Shown here: positions 35,930 to 47,238 of the stretch, piece by piece
Layout of the letters: every line of letters starts with the position of its first letter
How positions within the stretch are numbered: the stretch's first letter is position 1
NCBI GenBank assembly: GCA_031308135.1
Contig: JAHLJT010008756.1
Span: forward strand, 100,838,510-100,902,509
Length of the DNA: 64,000 nt
Direction: 5' to 3'
Origin: Acheta domesticus
Lineage: Eukaryota > Arthropoda > Insecta > Orthoptera > Gryllidae
Program-made: the position numbers and the translations under genes
Notes under the pieces: model-generated
What the model saw: only the letters and a program-made list of their open reading frames with translations
What the model was told of the DNA's origin: nothing
The model's database searches: none

Positions 35930-36870
35930 ACTGCGAGCAAAACTTCTGCCAACTTGACAGCCGGGAGTGGGGGAGAGCGATGTTGCCACTTACTCGGGCG
36001 GCAGACACGTGTTCGTTCTTGCGTCAGATCAGCTGTTGAGGCATTCACGTCCAACGTATTGTATTTTTGGTAGAATTGTAATAATGACACTAGTTTATTT
36101 GATGAAATTCTGTTACACAATGTTATCGCAGTCCCTTACACTATAATCCTGCCAAAGCAAGGAATAATGAAACATTTTTGCATAAGCAGGTGAAAGTAAG
36201 TACAGCGATACGCGTTTTAAGAAGGAAGATGCATAGTATTTATTATGAAGGATTTATAAGAGAGAAGTATCTAAAAGCAAGACATCTTGGTTTGAATACA
36301 TACCTTTCACAGAACTTTCACCCCCCCCCCCCAAAAAAAAATTGCAGGACTTTTCGAAGTTACTGACTTTGCCTGTTATTTACAAGGTTTTCAAAGAGGC
36401 GTCCTATGGAATGCATTGGCATAAAGCTAAAAATTAGAAATGTCCCGTAAGGTGGATGTACATATGCATTGTATCATAAGTACATCAGCCTTTAAGTAAG
36501 CCTTTAACACTAGATATCACAACCGCACACACGATGCCTAACCTAACAAGTAATGGCGCTCCTCTTGGCGCTCGGCGCTCTTCAATTTTCAGTTGCTTCG
36601 CGCTATTACATTTCATTTGTTTCTTAGTAAACGTCGGCAACTCTGTAGTGACATCATCACAATTTGAAGCCTCTGATTGGATAACGGAACCCCCTCTCCC
36701 CTCTCAGCCTGGAGCTGTCAAGTCGGCAGAAGTTTTGCTCGCAGCATACAACAGCAGATACTTTTCCGTATAATTGGAAGCAGCTATGTAGAATGGAAAT
36801 ATTGCACTTTCTGTCCTACTAACTTCTTAGCTATTATTTGTAAACGTCCAATTCAACCAAGAAGCGATCA
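35930..36870. other. Centre of the palindromic element
   Basis: 35930-35990 (GCGAGCAAAACTTCTGCC) is inverted at 36695-36755 (GGCAGAAGTTTTGCTCGC), so the axis lies near 36.3 kb. A C10/A9 run sits at 36311-36330. No gene is recognised. Short open frames on both strands are inverted versions of each other. Confidence 0.5.
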
Positions 36871-36872
36871 AC

Positions 36873-37186
36873 CACGGTGTAAGATATATAGCTGTGCCAA
36901 CTAGCCTTTGGGGCAAATTTTCTGAAGCCAGTTTGAGGCCAGTTCCTCGCTTGTACGCACGACGGTTTGGATCGTGGTGTAAGATATACATGTTAAGATG
37001 AGTAAGATATACTTGTACATGTGAAGACACCTTAAACTGATTGTTACGATTTACATGGCTAATCACGACCTTGCCCAAATGAGACCCAAAGATCGCAGCA
37101 CTTATATGCGAGAACTGTAAGAACTAGCCTCACATAAGGTTCAGTTTTAGACTACGAGTGATCACACCTGTATATCTTACACAGTG
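36873..37186. mobile_element. 314-bp MITE with 8-bp duplication (hAT-like)
   Basis: Ends are CACGGTGTAAGATATATAGC and, on the other strand, CACTGTGTAAGATATACAGG, with similarity over about 24 bases. Flanks CGATCAAC (36865-36872) and CGAACAAC (37187-37194) match at 7 of 8. The opposite palindrome arm at 35390-35410 lacks it, which confirms the boundaries. GTAAGATATAC recurs inside. It has no coding capacity. Confidence 0.82.
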
Positions 37187-37194
37187 CGAACAAC

Positions 37195-38635
37195 TCGCTG
37201 TTTCCATCGCAGTGTTGTCAAAACTATGTGAATTCCACAACTGCATAAAATATAATACAAAAGTTTTGTAATCTTGTATTGGAAAAAAGGTCTGATACCA
37301 TACATCTCTATCAAGTCACAACAATGACACGTAATTCACAGAAATTCGCGACAGCGGAACGGAATTCAATTGTTGCGTTCCTGCATTGTCGATACTCCCT
37401 TAAAGAGCAATTTTTATTTCCAATATTTGAAAAGAAATAATTTCTTTACAGATTAAAGTGTAAATGTAAAACAACAGGTCGAATGTAAAAACGAACAAAA
37501 AAATAATATACAAAATTGCAAATTCTAATTTACGACGCATCCGGCTGTCTGAAGCGCAGTAAAGCAGCGGGCTGTTATGTTTGTCACGAAATTATAGAAA
37601 ACCTACTCGTATTTTCAACAAATTAAGGATGACCTTATTTGAAGATGTACTTTTGATAAATATTGAGAAAAATGTATTTCATTAACATTTTCTTAATTTT
37701 TCGACTTCCTAATGGTAGAACGGAAATATTAATTTTAGAATATTACCGAACACAAAAACCCCATCATAAATGGCAATTTTCTTTTAAACATTTGTAGCCG
37801 TTTTTAATAAAATGGTGTTTAAGCGCTACTAAAAATGCGAAATTTGAAGCTCTTTTTCACAGAAACTTTTTGGGTTTTCGAGAGACTTCATTTGAAGCAC
37901 TTACATTCATAAATATAATAATGTTTACAAATTGTTGGTAATGTGCATATTAAAGATTTGAGAAACCTTTCAAAAAATTACATTCGTGTAATTTTTGAAA
38001 AAATAAAAGAATTCCAAAATGAACTTTACGTCATATTAAAGGGTGTAATTATCACTATCCGCTCCAAAAGTTTGAAAAAAATTGAAAGCATTTACGAGAA
38101 AAGGCGTTTGAGCGTTTCTGAAAATTCGTAATTTGAGCTAGTTTTCACAGAAAACGGTTGAGTTCTCGACAAACTTTACTTGACATTATTTAAAGCTCAT
38201 GTAGTCATTAATTTAATAATTCAACAAATCAACGCTAATGTAAATATTAACGTGAGAGGCAAGTAAAAAATTACATTTTTGCAATTTTTGAAAAAAACAA
38301 AAGAATAGAGCAATACAGCATTTCTGTCATTCCATAAAATACATTAAGTACTATCCCTACCAAAAGTTTAAAGAAAAAAGTTTGAGCTGTTTTTGAGGAA
38401 ATCTCGGACGGTCGGACAGGACGTTTTGCTTTCAATTGGTTTTTTCGGTATCAAGGACCCAGAAAATAGGGATTCTGGCTGCACCACGATGTAGGAGGTT
38501 TTGTTTTCTTAATTTAGCAATTGGATTTATTCACTTTTTCGTTACCAGGGCCCTGTAATAAGAGTTTTCTGCCGAAAATCCAGTTTTTTTCGCGCAGCAT
38601 TACATAACTTTCCCTATACTATACGTACGTATAGT
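37195..38635. repeat. Right arm of the palindromic element
   Basis: 37195-37680 is the inverse of the left inner arm. 37680-38635 carries the outer family sequence in plus orientation (GTAATGTGCATATTAAAG, GGACGTTTTGCTTTCAATTG, TCGTTACCAGGGCC) up to the ACTTTCCC end. 60299-61160 matches it in the same order. Non-coding. Confidence 0.7.
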
Positions 38636-40790
38636 AATGCGTGAAGTGAAAATTGTGAAGATTTAGCTCTACTTTTCTTCGTTCGTATGGTTATTGCATC
38701 ATTATGTTAAAGTCCTTGTAAGACTGAAAGATCGAGCAAAAGGCAGTAAATTAGAAGATACGGTAAATCTTGCTAAATTTGGAACGTGTATAATGTGGAA
38801 ATCTACCCAATGTGAACACGAACTACAGTCCTGGCAAGTGTTTTGATTTGTATGATGAAAAAATACTGGTTCATTGAGCATCTAGCGTTGAAATCAGCAA
38901 TCTCAAATAACTTCAAAATTATCCATCGGGAAATTTTAATGGTTTCTATCACGTCTTTTTTTCCTTGAGTAAGTGCCCGAGTCGTGGTTCGTATCTTGAA
39001 AGACAGGTTGACGTCAGAGAATATTGAGCGGGGTCAAACCATAGAGGAGAGATACAACTCTCCTCTATATCTATATATATCTCTCCTCTATGGGTCAAAC
39101 TCGCCAGTGTGTATCGACCGAGTTTATGTGACGGGGGAACTCCTTATATTTTCATTGCTTCGAAATCGATGTATTTCATTGACAACGACAATACAATAGG
39201 TGTGTGGGGCTAGGATTCGTATCAAATTACCTGAAAATGACAATGAAGAAAAATTGTTTGTAAAAAAAAATATTTAACACAAAGAGATAATAAAATAGAT
39301 TTAAGTGTTTATTTCATATTACAATCAACATTTTACGACGACACTCGGACGCGCTAAAAATTGTTACCCGCCGTGCAGTGTTAAAATTCTTGACACCAAA
39401 AATGCATATTATCCTGTTTGCAGTGTATTCTTGTCTCAACTTCTAAGCGAGACCAATAAACATTATTTTTTCGCAATATTTTGCAATTTTCATATTTTTA
39501 CTTTCTCGCCTTACTTTGCAAGAAGAGGTACTGTACTCGTGCGCCAGAAAACGCAAATTTTCGTCAGAGAAACTGTTATTGCCAGGCCCGATTAACGAAA
39601 AAGTGAACAAATCTCGTTCCTGTATGTAGTATTCCTCCAACTTATTTTCTTCTCAACTGAAGAACTGAGAATCATCAATCAATTATAATTCCAACCAACC
39701 ACTAAACATAAAGAAAGCAATATCTTCAATTTGGTAGATAAAATCATAGATTTGTCTGACAAGCGTTTTTACAAGTCGAATTTAGAAAAAGTTTTCCAAT
39801 TGTTCGTTGATCACAAACTACTCTATAAAATTCACTGAAAAATTGTCAAAGGTTGACTAGAATTCAATATACCACAAGTTCTCACAAGAAATCTAAATCA
39901 TATAATTACGTTCAAGAACAGAATAAGCTCGATTGTTTCTTCCAGCTTCCCTACACATGATCTATTAATAATAATAAATTGAAATAATATTTGAACAGGA
40001 ATTGTAATATTAGGCTCAGAAATTGATTATTAATAAAGAAAACTTAATTAAACACACGAAAGACCTTGTTCCATATTAGATAAACAACATAGTGATGATT
40101 TAATTTCATGTTTCTATTACATGTTACAATATGTGGGGCAACCAGAAGGAAACTTCGGGAAAGGATCAATTAACATAAGCGAAACATTAAAAAATCATCA
40201 TCTAAACAGAATTCAGTAACACGCATTCCATAGACTTCGTCAAACCTAAAATACTGAATATAGAAAATAATTTTTATGAGACTGACCATGCAAATTTTAA
40301 TATAAAACTTCATAGTTCACTTAATTCTGTTCTGGAGTGTAATAAATTCACTAACAATTATTTATCCTGTCCCATTAAAAAATAGTGTGCTTTAAATAAA
40401 TCCCTCCGCCAATGGAATTCAACTTCATAATTGGCAACTGACACAATCGTTACTCTTTCCGCACTTTTCCAACTGATTTTCACACCCAACCCTGTTCAGT
40501 CTTGCTTACAGCAAGGAGAGCTCAGTTCATTCTCCTGACGATTTCCAAATGGATCTGATCTCACGCACACTATGTGAGATAGCTTTAACTTCTCAGTTAC
40601 AATGTTTTTTTCTAATACGATTTTCTTACAATGTGTACTTAACTAATTTTGTAGATCTATTTGTTCAAAAAAATCGGATTTTTCTTTATAGATTCATGTA
40701 ACCTTGAGCACCTGATGATGACAATAGAGCAATTGCCGAAATGTGATTAAAATTGCCCTTTGTCATTTTTGAGACAATTTTGAGGACTCA
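38636..40790. other. AT-rich intergenic stretch
   Basis: No gene is recognised. 39545-39612 (CGCAAATTTTCGTCAGAGAA through AACGAAAAAGTG) is a short dispersed-family fragment. A tiny palindromic insertion at 39040-39092 is listed separately. 39620-40790 is AT-rich and empty apart from family-type sequence from about 40740. Confidence 0.4.
39040..39092. mobile_element. 53-bp palindromic insertion with 8-bp direct repeats
   Basis: CATAGAGGAGAGATA (39040-39054) and TATCTCTCCTCTATG (39078-39092) are perfect inverse copies. They are flanked by the exact direct repeat GGTCAAAC (39032-39039 and 39093-39100). It has the shape of a minimal transposon with an 8-bp target-site duplication, but it could also arise by template switching during repair. 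Confidence 0.6.
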
Positions 40791-40878
40791 TATACAGTAA
40801 CCCCAAAATTAAAAGAACAGTTTCAAACTCAGAGGGCCTCGAGTTCATTTATATCAATCGGGGAATATCAATTCTGGA

Positions 40879-41313
40879 ATACCTCTCTCAACATCCATCA
40901 TTTGCTATACTACTGTAATCTATTTCAGGACAACAGACGCGAGCAGAATATTGATGAACATGATGAAGAACTAATCCTAACATCCGAGGATTATCAAAAA
41001 AAAATACTACATTTCTGTAAATCTTGTAATTTCCTAAATGACATATAATCCTTTTAAATATGATTCAAAACTGTTAAATTTTTCTGTATAATTTTTCTGT
41101 TTATTTATTGTTTGTTGTTTCTGTTTATTATTTTCTGTTTATTTATCATTGTCATTGTGAGAGTATTGTGTCATTGTGTTATTATCTTTGTCATTGTGTA
41201 TCATCAATTATCATTGTTTTTATAACTAAAGAAAATATTATGTATTGTACAAATTGGTAGTCGCTAATAACCATAGCAGTTGATGCGACTTAAAATAAAC
41301 AAATTAAAAAAAA
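40879..41313 (+). mobile_element. 5'-truncated LINE related to the one at 159-5582
   Basis: Flanked by the target duplication ATTCTGGA (40871-40878 and 41314-41321 with a leading A). It encodes only the ORF2 C-terminal tail (DNRREQNIDEHDEELILTSE, stop near 41050). A 3' UTR follows whose last 50 bases match the full-length LINE (GTCGCTAATAACCA, TTGATGCGACT, A tail). Truncation from the 5' end is the usual product of incomplete reverse transcription. Confidence 0.85.
41259..41290 (+). other. LINE 3' hairpin, second copy
   Basis: AGTCGC (41259-41264) pairs with GCGACT (41285-41290). Compared with 5521-5552 the outer pair has changed on both sides while pairing is kept. Confidence 0.6.
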
Positions 41314-41560
41314 ATTCTGGAGAAAATCGGCTGAATGTTGTAGGAGCTCGAATTGTCCATGGACGAATGTTTTGCCGTCAATCGATTTTTCTATGTCAAG
41401 GACCCACGCTATATGTTAAAGTAATTCAACATGTGTGCGTGCGCGTAGGAACAAAATGTATCCACTTTTTCATTACCAGAGCCCGGCAATAAGTTTTTCT
41501 GTCAGACTTGCAGTTTTCCGGCAAACGATTACAATACTTTTACCCTAGGAAGGGCGAAAA

Positions 41561-42790
41561 AGGGAAATATTAGAGCTGGAATGGAATTAAATGCAGCTAT
41601 ATTCATTATTATTTTAAAATAGGAGCTGCCCATAAATTACTAAACGCAAATTCTGAATACTCGCTCTCCTTCTATAATGCTCGCATAAACCCCCGAAACA
41701 GTGGCGTGCACTCAACATCAGAACTGCTGGGGTAAGCAAGGAAGATAATTTAATGAATATTGTAAATTAAAATTACAATGAATCGAATTTCATATGATCA
41801 CAAATATTACTCCCACTGTATACTCTACTAGGATTCTTGCGCCGGTCCATTGTTCAATCCCAACTCTGACTTCTTCGCTGGGAGGGAGAGCTGCGCGCGC
41901 ATCTATACTGCGATTTTTGTAGGAAGAGCTCTCAAGATAACTCAAATCCCATCTTCGCGATGGAATATGTCACGGCATTTCGTATCATTCACAGTCGTTC
42001 CGCTAGATTTCGCACAATCGCGACCGTATGAAGCAGTGCTTGCGATCATGCGACTTCTACCGGCAAGACCGAGAAAAGACGCGAAATGCCGTGACATATT
42101 CCATCGCGAAGATGGGATTTGAGTTATCTTGAGAGCTCTTCCTAGAAAAATCGCAGTATACTTCACAGGTCCAGCGGCAGGCGACGGTCGGGGGAAAGCC
42201 GCAGCAGATAATGTACTGAACTCAGCTAGCTGGGGATGGAGGAAGTTTCTTCCCCTCCCTCCGCTTCATGGCCAAGCGACGCCAGGCTCTTCGTGCCCTG
42301 GAAACGTAATTGCAGTACTCCTCGCTAGAGAGCAAACAAGACTATAGTCCCTAGATCTATTATCTAGGAACTCAAAACCAGGCATCTCACATTACAGACA
42401 CTGCTACCACAATGTAAAATAATTTTAAGTAGCATGTTTTATTAGTATACATTACCGTCCCGTGTGTCAAGAAGTTTATAACTTATATAATTATTATAGG
42501 GTACATTTTCTCTCGCTGTAATGAGTGAACCAAAAATGTTCAGTATTTTTTTTAATTCTGAGGAATGTAGTTCTGACACACGTAATTAAAATCCTAAAAT
42601 CCCCGAACTTTTAAGTAGCACAGCATATTCTTCTTAGAGAATCAGTGTGCGTGGCACGGCAGTGCGTGACGTAACGGTGATCCATTGTAGAGTTAGTGAA
42701 GTATTGTTGTGTATACTTGCAATTTCGTCAGGATTTGTGGTAATTACGTAGTGCAGTAATGCTGCTTTGAATAATCTAATGGATAATTGT
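41561..42790. other. Intergenic stretch with a fold-back MITE and hAT-type end
   Basis: A CAGTGGCGTGCACTC sequence near 41700 looks like a hAT terminus, but I could not pair it. 42160-42350 is GC-rich, with no recognised frame. 42360-42790 is AT-rich and leads into the hAT pseudogene. Confidence 0.35.
41904..42160. mobile_element. Fold-back MITE with 79-bp arms
   Basis: 41904-41982 and 42082-42160 are reverse complements with one mismatch, around a 99-bp loop. The ends read TATACTGCGATTTTT and AAAAATCGCAGTATA. TA at both ends fits a TA target duplication, which would place the element at 41908-42156 (Tc1/mariner-like MITE). An alternative TATA duplication cannot be excluded. Non-coding. Confidence 0.8.
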
Positions 42791-42797
42791 GTGTAGT

Positions 42798-44739
42798 ATG
42801 TCTTCCAGTGAGTATTTAATTGATGATATTTTGAGACCATTTTCAACGAGGCATTTCCACGAGAAGAAGCAGGTAATTAAAAACGGTTGGTCAACACCCG
42901 CCTTAGCACAATTACAGCAGAAAAAAAATCACGAGGCATTTCACTTCCTTTGCCTACGAAAAATACCAGTGGCTAGCTGGCAGTGAAAAACTGAACTCTG
43001 TTTTATTGGTCTTGTTTGCTCTTTGGTCAAGAATAGAATACCTCATGGTCAAAATCGGGATACAAAAATCACATCAAAGCTTCGTATCTTTAGGCATCAT
43101 TCAGACATGCTAACAGTGAAACGCAAATGGACCAACAACTTCAAACAGAAATATCTCTCCACAATAATGAGCTTCTAAACACGAATTAGCATTCGGGGGA
43201 CATGACGAATTTAGGTTGTCACTTAATCGTGGTAATTATGTGGAACTACTGCACTACACTGCAGAATATGATTCTCTCCTCAGGACCAATTTGGAAACTT
43301 CGAGTTTTCTGCGGGTTATCCAATCGAATACAAAAATATCTCATGGATTCCATCACTCTCGCTGTTCCAAGAAATTAAATCTGAAATAGCGAATGCTAAT
43401 TTTGTTTCTGCGTTAGTCGATGAAACCACAGATGTTTCCAACACTGCTCAATTCGCTATTATGTTCCGATGAGTTTATGGTGGTGAAACAAAAGGTGTAT
43501 CGGATTTAGTGATGTGTGCGAACCGAAACGCCGCAGCGATAGCAAAGATTATAAGAGACTATTTGACAGAATTTGACTCCAAAAACTAATGCTCAGTCTT
43601 ACGACGGCGCAGCGTCCATGTATGGAAATGTGCATCCTCGAACGGTCCAGACTCTTATAAAACAGACTCATCCTCACACATTTTTTATTCATTGCTACAC
43701 ACGTGTCTTAAATTAGTACTTTCACGTACTGTTAATAACATCAGAGAATGTAAATTTTTCTTTAGTAATTTGAGTGGTATTGCTGCCTTTTTCTCGCGGT
43801 CACCGAAACAAGCAAACTTCTTGACAATTTTCTGCAAAGGCGGTTGCCATCTGCGTCCAACTACAAGTTGAAGATTGTAGATTGTAGATTGTACTTGTAG
43901 ATTGAACTACACAGAGCGACTTGTAAACACTATGTACGTATATGCACAGAAATGATCTTCATTACTATGCTGAGTACCAAAGATGAGATTGAAAAATATA
44001 TATTGACTCCTGTTAGTGGTTATTTGTCAATGTTGTCTTACTTTTTGTTCAGAATATTTGATCAAATATTTTCGTTCTCGATACAACATTTCTCCAAGAA
44101 AAGGCACACGACATTGATTACAGTAGACAGAAAAATTAAGAAACACGAAGAAATATAGCTGATATAAAAGTGTTTATTCTGAAAAAAAAAAGGGAAGATT
44201 GCGAAGAATCTAGACCACTCAAAGTAAATTACAAGCGACTATATTACAAATTTTTGATAACGTTGACAATCAGAGATCCGATTTCAAGACTATGGAAATT
44301 TGCAGTTCTTGGAATTGATATAAAATGATATAGGCAAGTGTATTACTTACAAGAAACAGTATCCCCTAGAAGGAATTTTCTAGCTTGTTTGGAGCTTATG
44401 GGAGTAGTTTTGATAAAATAAGATTACGCAATGAACTTCCTGTATTTTATAGCACCGGAGAGTTACACGGGAAAATCCCATATGAACTGTGGAAATCTTT
44501 GAATTCCATGTCGCTCGCTGGCTACTCACATGCTTTCCACAACTTCAGCGCCTTGGATCACTGATATGTTCTATTCCTTTATCACTAGCATCGGTAGAAA
44601 GATAGTTTTCCCTCAGAAAAGAATAAAACACTATGCTATAAACAGAACAAGTGAAGAGATATTATCCAATTTAACCTTACTCTCTATTGAATCATCACTG
44701 ATGGAGGACATAATACATTCATTTTTTGAAACAACTATG
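42798..44739 (+). pseudogene. hAT transposase pseudogene (TTF-finger/DUF4371 type)
   Basis: Decayed but ordered. It starts at MSSSEYLIDDILRP and VIKNGWSTPALAQLQQK (near the TTF-type zinc finger). Next come GNYVELLHYTAEYDS-like sequence near 43230, FVSALVDETTDVSNTAQFAI near 43410-43460 with the presumed first catalytic Asp, and SYDGAASMYGN near 43605. Then HPHTFFIHCYTRV and VLSRTVNNIRECKFFFSNLS near 43670-43775. The C-terminal dimerisation domain is at 44560-44720, where SVERSFS has become SVER-stop-FS, followed by KRIKHYAINRTSEEILSNLT. At least six frame breaks or stops are visible. A hAT MITE has landed in its C-terminal end. It cannot make an active protein. Confidence 0.85.
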
Positions 44740-44747
44740 CAGCAAAC

Positions 44748-45423
44748 CAGTGGCGGCTCCTAAACTTCAGGCCAGGTAGGCACGAAAAAAAAGCTAGAAA
44801 ATAACTAATAAAAATTTTATTTTGATGTTAAAGGGCTGTAAACTGAAAAACACTTGAAATTCCTCACTGGTTTCTCACGTATTAACTCGGCTGAATGAAA
44901 AGAAATAATTAAATTGAAACAACAAATGCACACGCTCAAGAACAAATAACTCGCACAGAATTCATAGCTGCTGATATTATCAAGATTACGCGGGCCCTGA
45001 GCTGATCAGCATTTCATTTCTCAGACACTACGAGCCACGAAGTCTACAAGGTAGTACTATCTTGTAGACTTCGTGCTACGAGCGTTGTTTGTACATTGTA
45101 AAGTGGCGCTTGCAGTGGCAGTCACAAAAAACTTGTGACCGTGAAGGGCCTTAAGGGAGCCTCCCTTTTTTCCTCGCACTATGAGGAAAAGCTTTGCTGA
45201 ACGGGAGGGAGCTGGTCACACGAAGCTTGCGGACTTCGCCCTGTTGCCACAGCTACCTCGTTATCAGCGCTGTGAAATAGTATCGATATCGCCCGTGAAA
45301 ACCGTAACGTAAATTCTCTAGAATTATTACTTGATAATATGACACGCATTTCAGTCCACTATTAATATTTTCCTTTACAAGTGGGAGGGCACGTGACCAT
45401 GTAATGTGGTAGAGCCGCCACTG
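44748..45423. mobile_element. 676-bp hAT MITE inside the hAT pseudogene
   Basis: Ends are CAGTGGCGGCTCCT (44748) and AGAGCCGCCACTG (ending 45423), which gives a 12-bp inverted repeat. Target copies CAGCAAAC (44740-44747) and CAGCAAAA (45424-45431) match at 7 of 8. It includes a perfect 15-bp hairpin at 45036-45075 and has no coding capacity. Confidence 0.9.
45036..45075. repeat. Perfect 15-bp hairpin in the hAT MITE
   Basis: CACGAAGTCTACAAG (45036-45050) and CTTGTAGACTTCGTG (45061-45075) are exact inverse copies around a 10-base loop (GTAGTACTAT). Confidence 0.9.
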
Positions 45424-45431
45424 CAGCAAAA

Positions 45432-47230
45432 CTATGCATGCAGTCATGAAAGAATAATGGATTTTACATTCCGTTGATTACTACCGCAACACTTACAGGA
45501 AGCATACTTAATTTTCCTATTCTATGAGTTACGGCAATGTACTTTTTCTTTCATGAAAATAATTATTCTGTAATAGTGATGTATTGCGTTTTCTTCGTAA
45601 TCAAACTGCAATCAATATACCTTTGTTGGAATTGTCTATTTATTGTAATAATTTGTAAATAACCTATCAATTAATTTAAGTTAATTTGTTATTATTTTAA
45701 TATTTTAGTAAAAGATTGAATAAAAATAATTATTTCAGAAAATGTTGAAATTAAAAAAAATAATCGCTGTAACGTAACACTATAAACTAACACCTCCCTA
45801 CCCGTATGTAAAGCAGCGTAACACTGCCCCACCCTCTTTAGTAGAGCTCTGCAATCAAGCGGAAACAGCCGCTCGAGACTCTCGGGCTCCGCGCCGAAGC
45901 TTGGAGAAGGGATGGTGACCTTGCTCGGGGGGGGGGGGGGAGCGATAGCTGTTATAACGGCCATTTCGACCGGCCGCGTTGCAGCTCTCGCTCAGCTGCA
46001 GAACAGTCGAGCGTCGCCGAGCGCTCGGCCGCTCGACCGGCGCCGGACTGCTTGGTAGCTTCGCCGCTCAATGCATGTCCGGGACAAAGACATTGTTATA
46101 GTATAACTGTAATTGTATAGTACGGGATATAAAGTCGCCGCGCGTAGTGAACGCAAAACTCTTTCAATTAATTGTAATTGGAAGAAAATACAATTTCAAT
46201 TAAACGATTAATTGGTTGAAGGGTAACAATTTATCGATTGATTGGAAATAATTTTATAGAGACAAAACAATATTTTTTAAAGAATTAAGACAAACAAAGA
46301 GCCTGAAAAGAAATTTTAACCTCTATTGCATGATTTTTATTGATTTTTTATATTGATATTGATTATAAATAATTCGTTTTCGTACCAATTGTAATGTCAT
46401 TTAAGTTTCTTACAAACCCGAAAATAAGGCATATTTATTAAACACAATGAATATTTTGTCATAATTTCACGACTATATAAGAAAAACATATATGCTAAAC
46501 AAAAATGAGGTGGGTGCGCGTGCATATTTGAAAATAAAACTGCTCTCTCTCTCTCTCTCTCTGCCGTCCTGCTGTGAACAGCGTGGCAGGAAGCGGTAAC
46601 AAAGGTTGCGCGAGGTGACTCGGTGGCCCCCACGCAGCGCGCCATCGTCTGCGACGAAACTTCCAGGAAAGAAGAGGAAGCGGTTCAAAGAGAAGAGTCA
46701 AGATATGTGCACTAAGATTTCCTCGAAAGGTACTGAGAAGCTCGCAAGATTATAAATAAAACTAAAAGTTCAGTGAGCTTCAAAACAATGCTGAGGTGAC
46801 TCAGGCACCCACGCGCCTAATGCCGGGTTATAAGAAACTAAGACCTGCGTTTTAGATGCCTGAAAATTACATCAAAAATTATCTGGAAAAAGGCAACAAA
46901 AACACGAAACTGGAAGGGAAAGGTACTAATATACATCGTCGGCTTTGGGGTCGCCGGTTATCGACAATCTGTCGACAATCGACCGAGTCTCTGTCGGCCG
47001 CCGGTTCCCGGGAGTCCGCAATCGGCTGCGAAGGACAGTCGAGCGCATGGTCTCGAGAGAAGAGAGGCGAGCGAGCGCTGGTCGGTAAAAATCGCGGAGA
47101 ATGCAGACCTCTACTCTTTAGCATTCCGTAATTTATGGACGACCTCCAAGTGAAAATACTTAGAATTCTTTTTTCCACGAATAGATAAGATTTTTTCTTG
47201 CTTCATGCCACAAAGCCGACCACACAGGCC
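45432..47230. other. Intergenic stretch with CpG-rich patches
   Basis: 45840-46060 and 46930-47110 are CpG-rich and share CGACCG, GGCCGC and GAGCG words, so they may be remnants of one repeat. A G14 run lies at 45927-45940 and a (CT)n repeat at 46543-46561. Open frames here are compositional. No gene is recognised. Confidence 0.4.
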
Positions 47231-47238
47231 AATCTAAG

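Larger units (their letters stand above)
28225..38635. mobile_element. Large long-inverted-repeat (palindromic) element with nested insertions
   Basis: The left end reads ACTATACGTA, then GTATAGTATAGGGAAAGTTA at 28236. The right end, on the other strand, reads ACTATACGTA and then the same 20-mer from 38624. Inward the arms stay similar for hundreds of bases (CGAAAAAGTG, AACTCTTATTACAGGG). A second match runs 28910-29064 plus 34750-35510 against 36755-37680 in reverse. Removing the nested insertions (29065-34749, about 35512-35929, 36873-37186) leaves roughly 4 kb. No transposase is seen, and no clean target-site duplication. It resembles fold-back elements but I cannot assign a superfamily. 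Confidence 0.7.
40791..41560. repeat. Dispersed-family copy split by a truncated LINE
   Basis: Left part ends GGGAATATCAATTCTGGA at 40878. Right part resumes ATTCTGGAGAAAATCGGCTG at 41314 and continues through GTTTTGCCGTCAATCGATTT and TTTTTCATTACCAGAGCCC to about 41560. It matches the 6.7-7.0 kb and 61.0 kb copies. Non-coding. Confidence 0.75.

Noticed and set aside
38984..39200. CRISPR-like spaced repeats around the TCTCCTCTAT words
   Set aside because: There are only inverse arms of one hairpin and no regular spacer array, and the DNA is eukaryotic.
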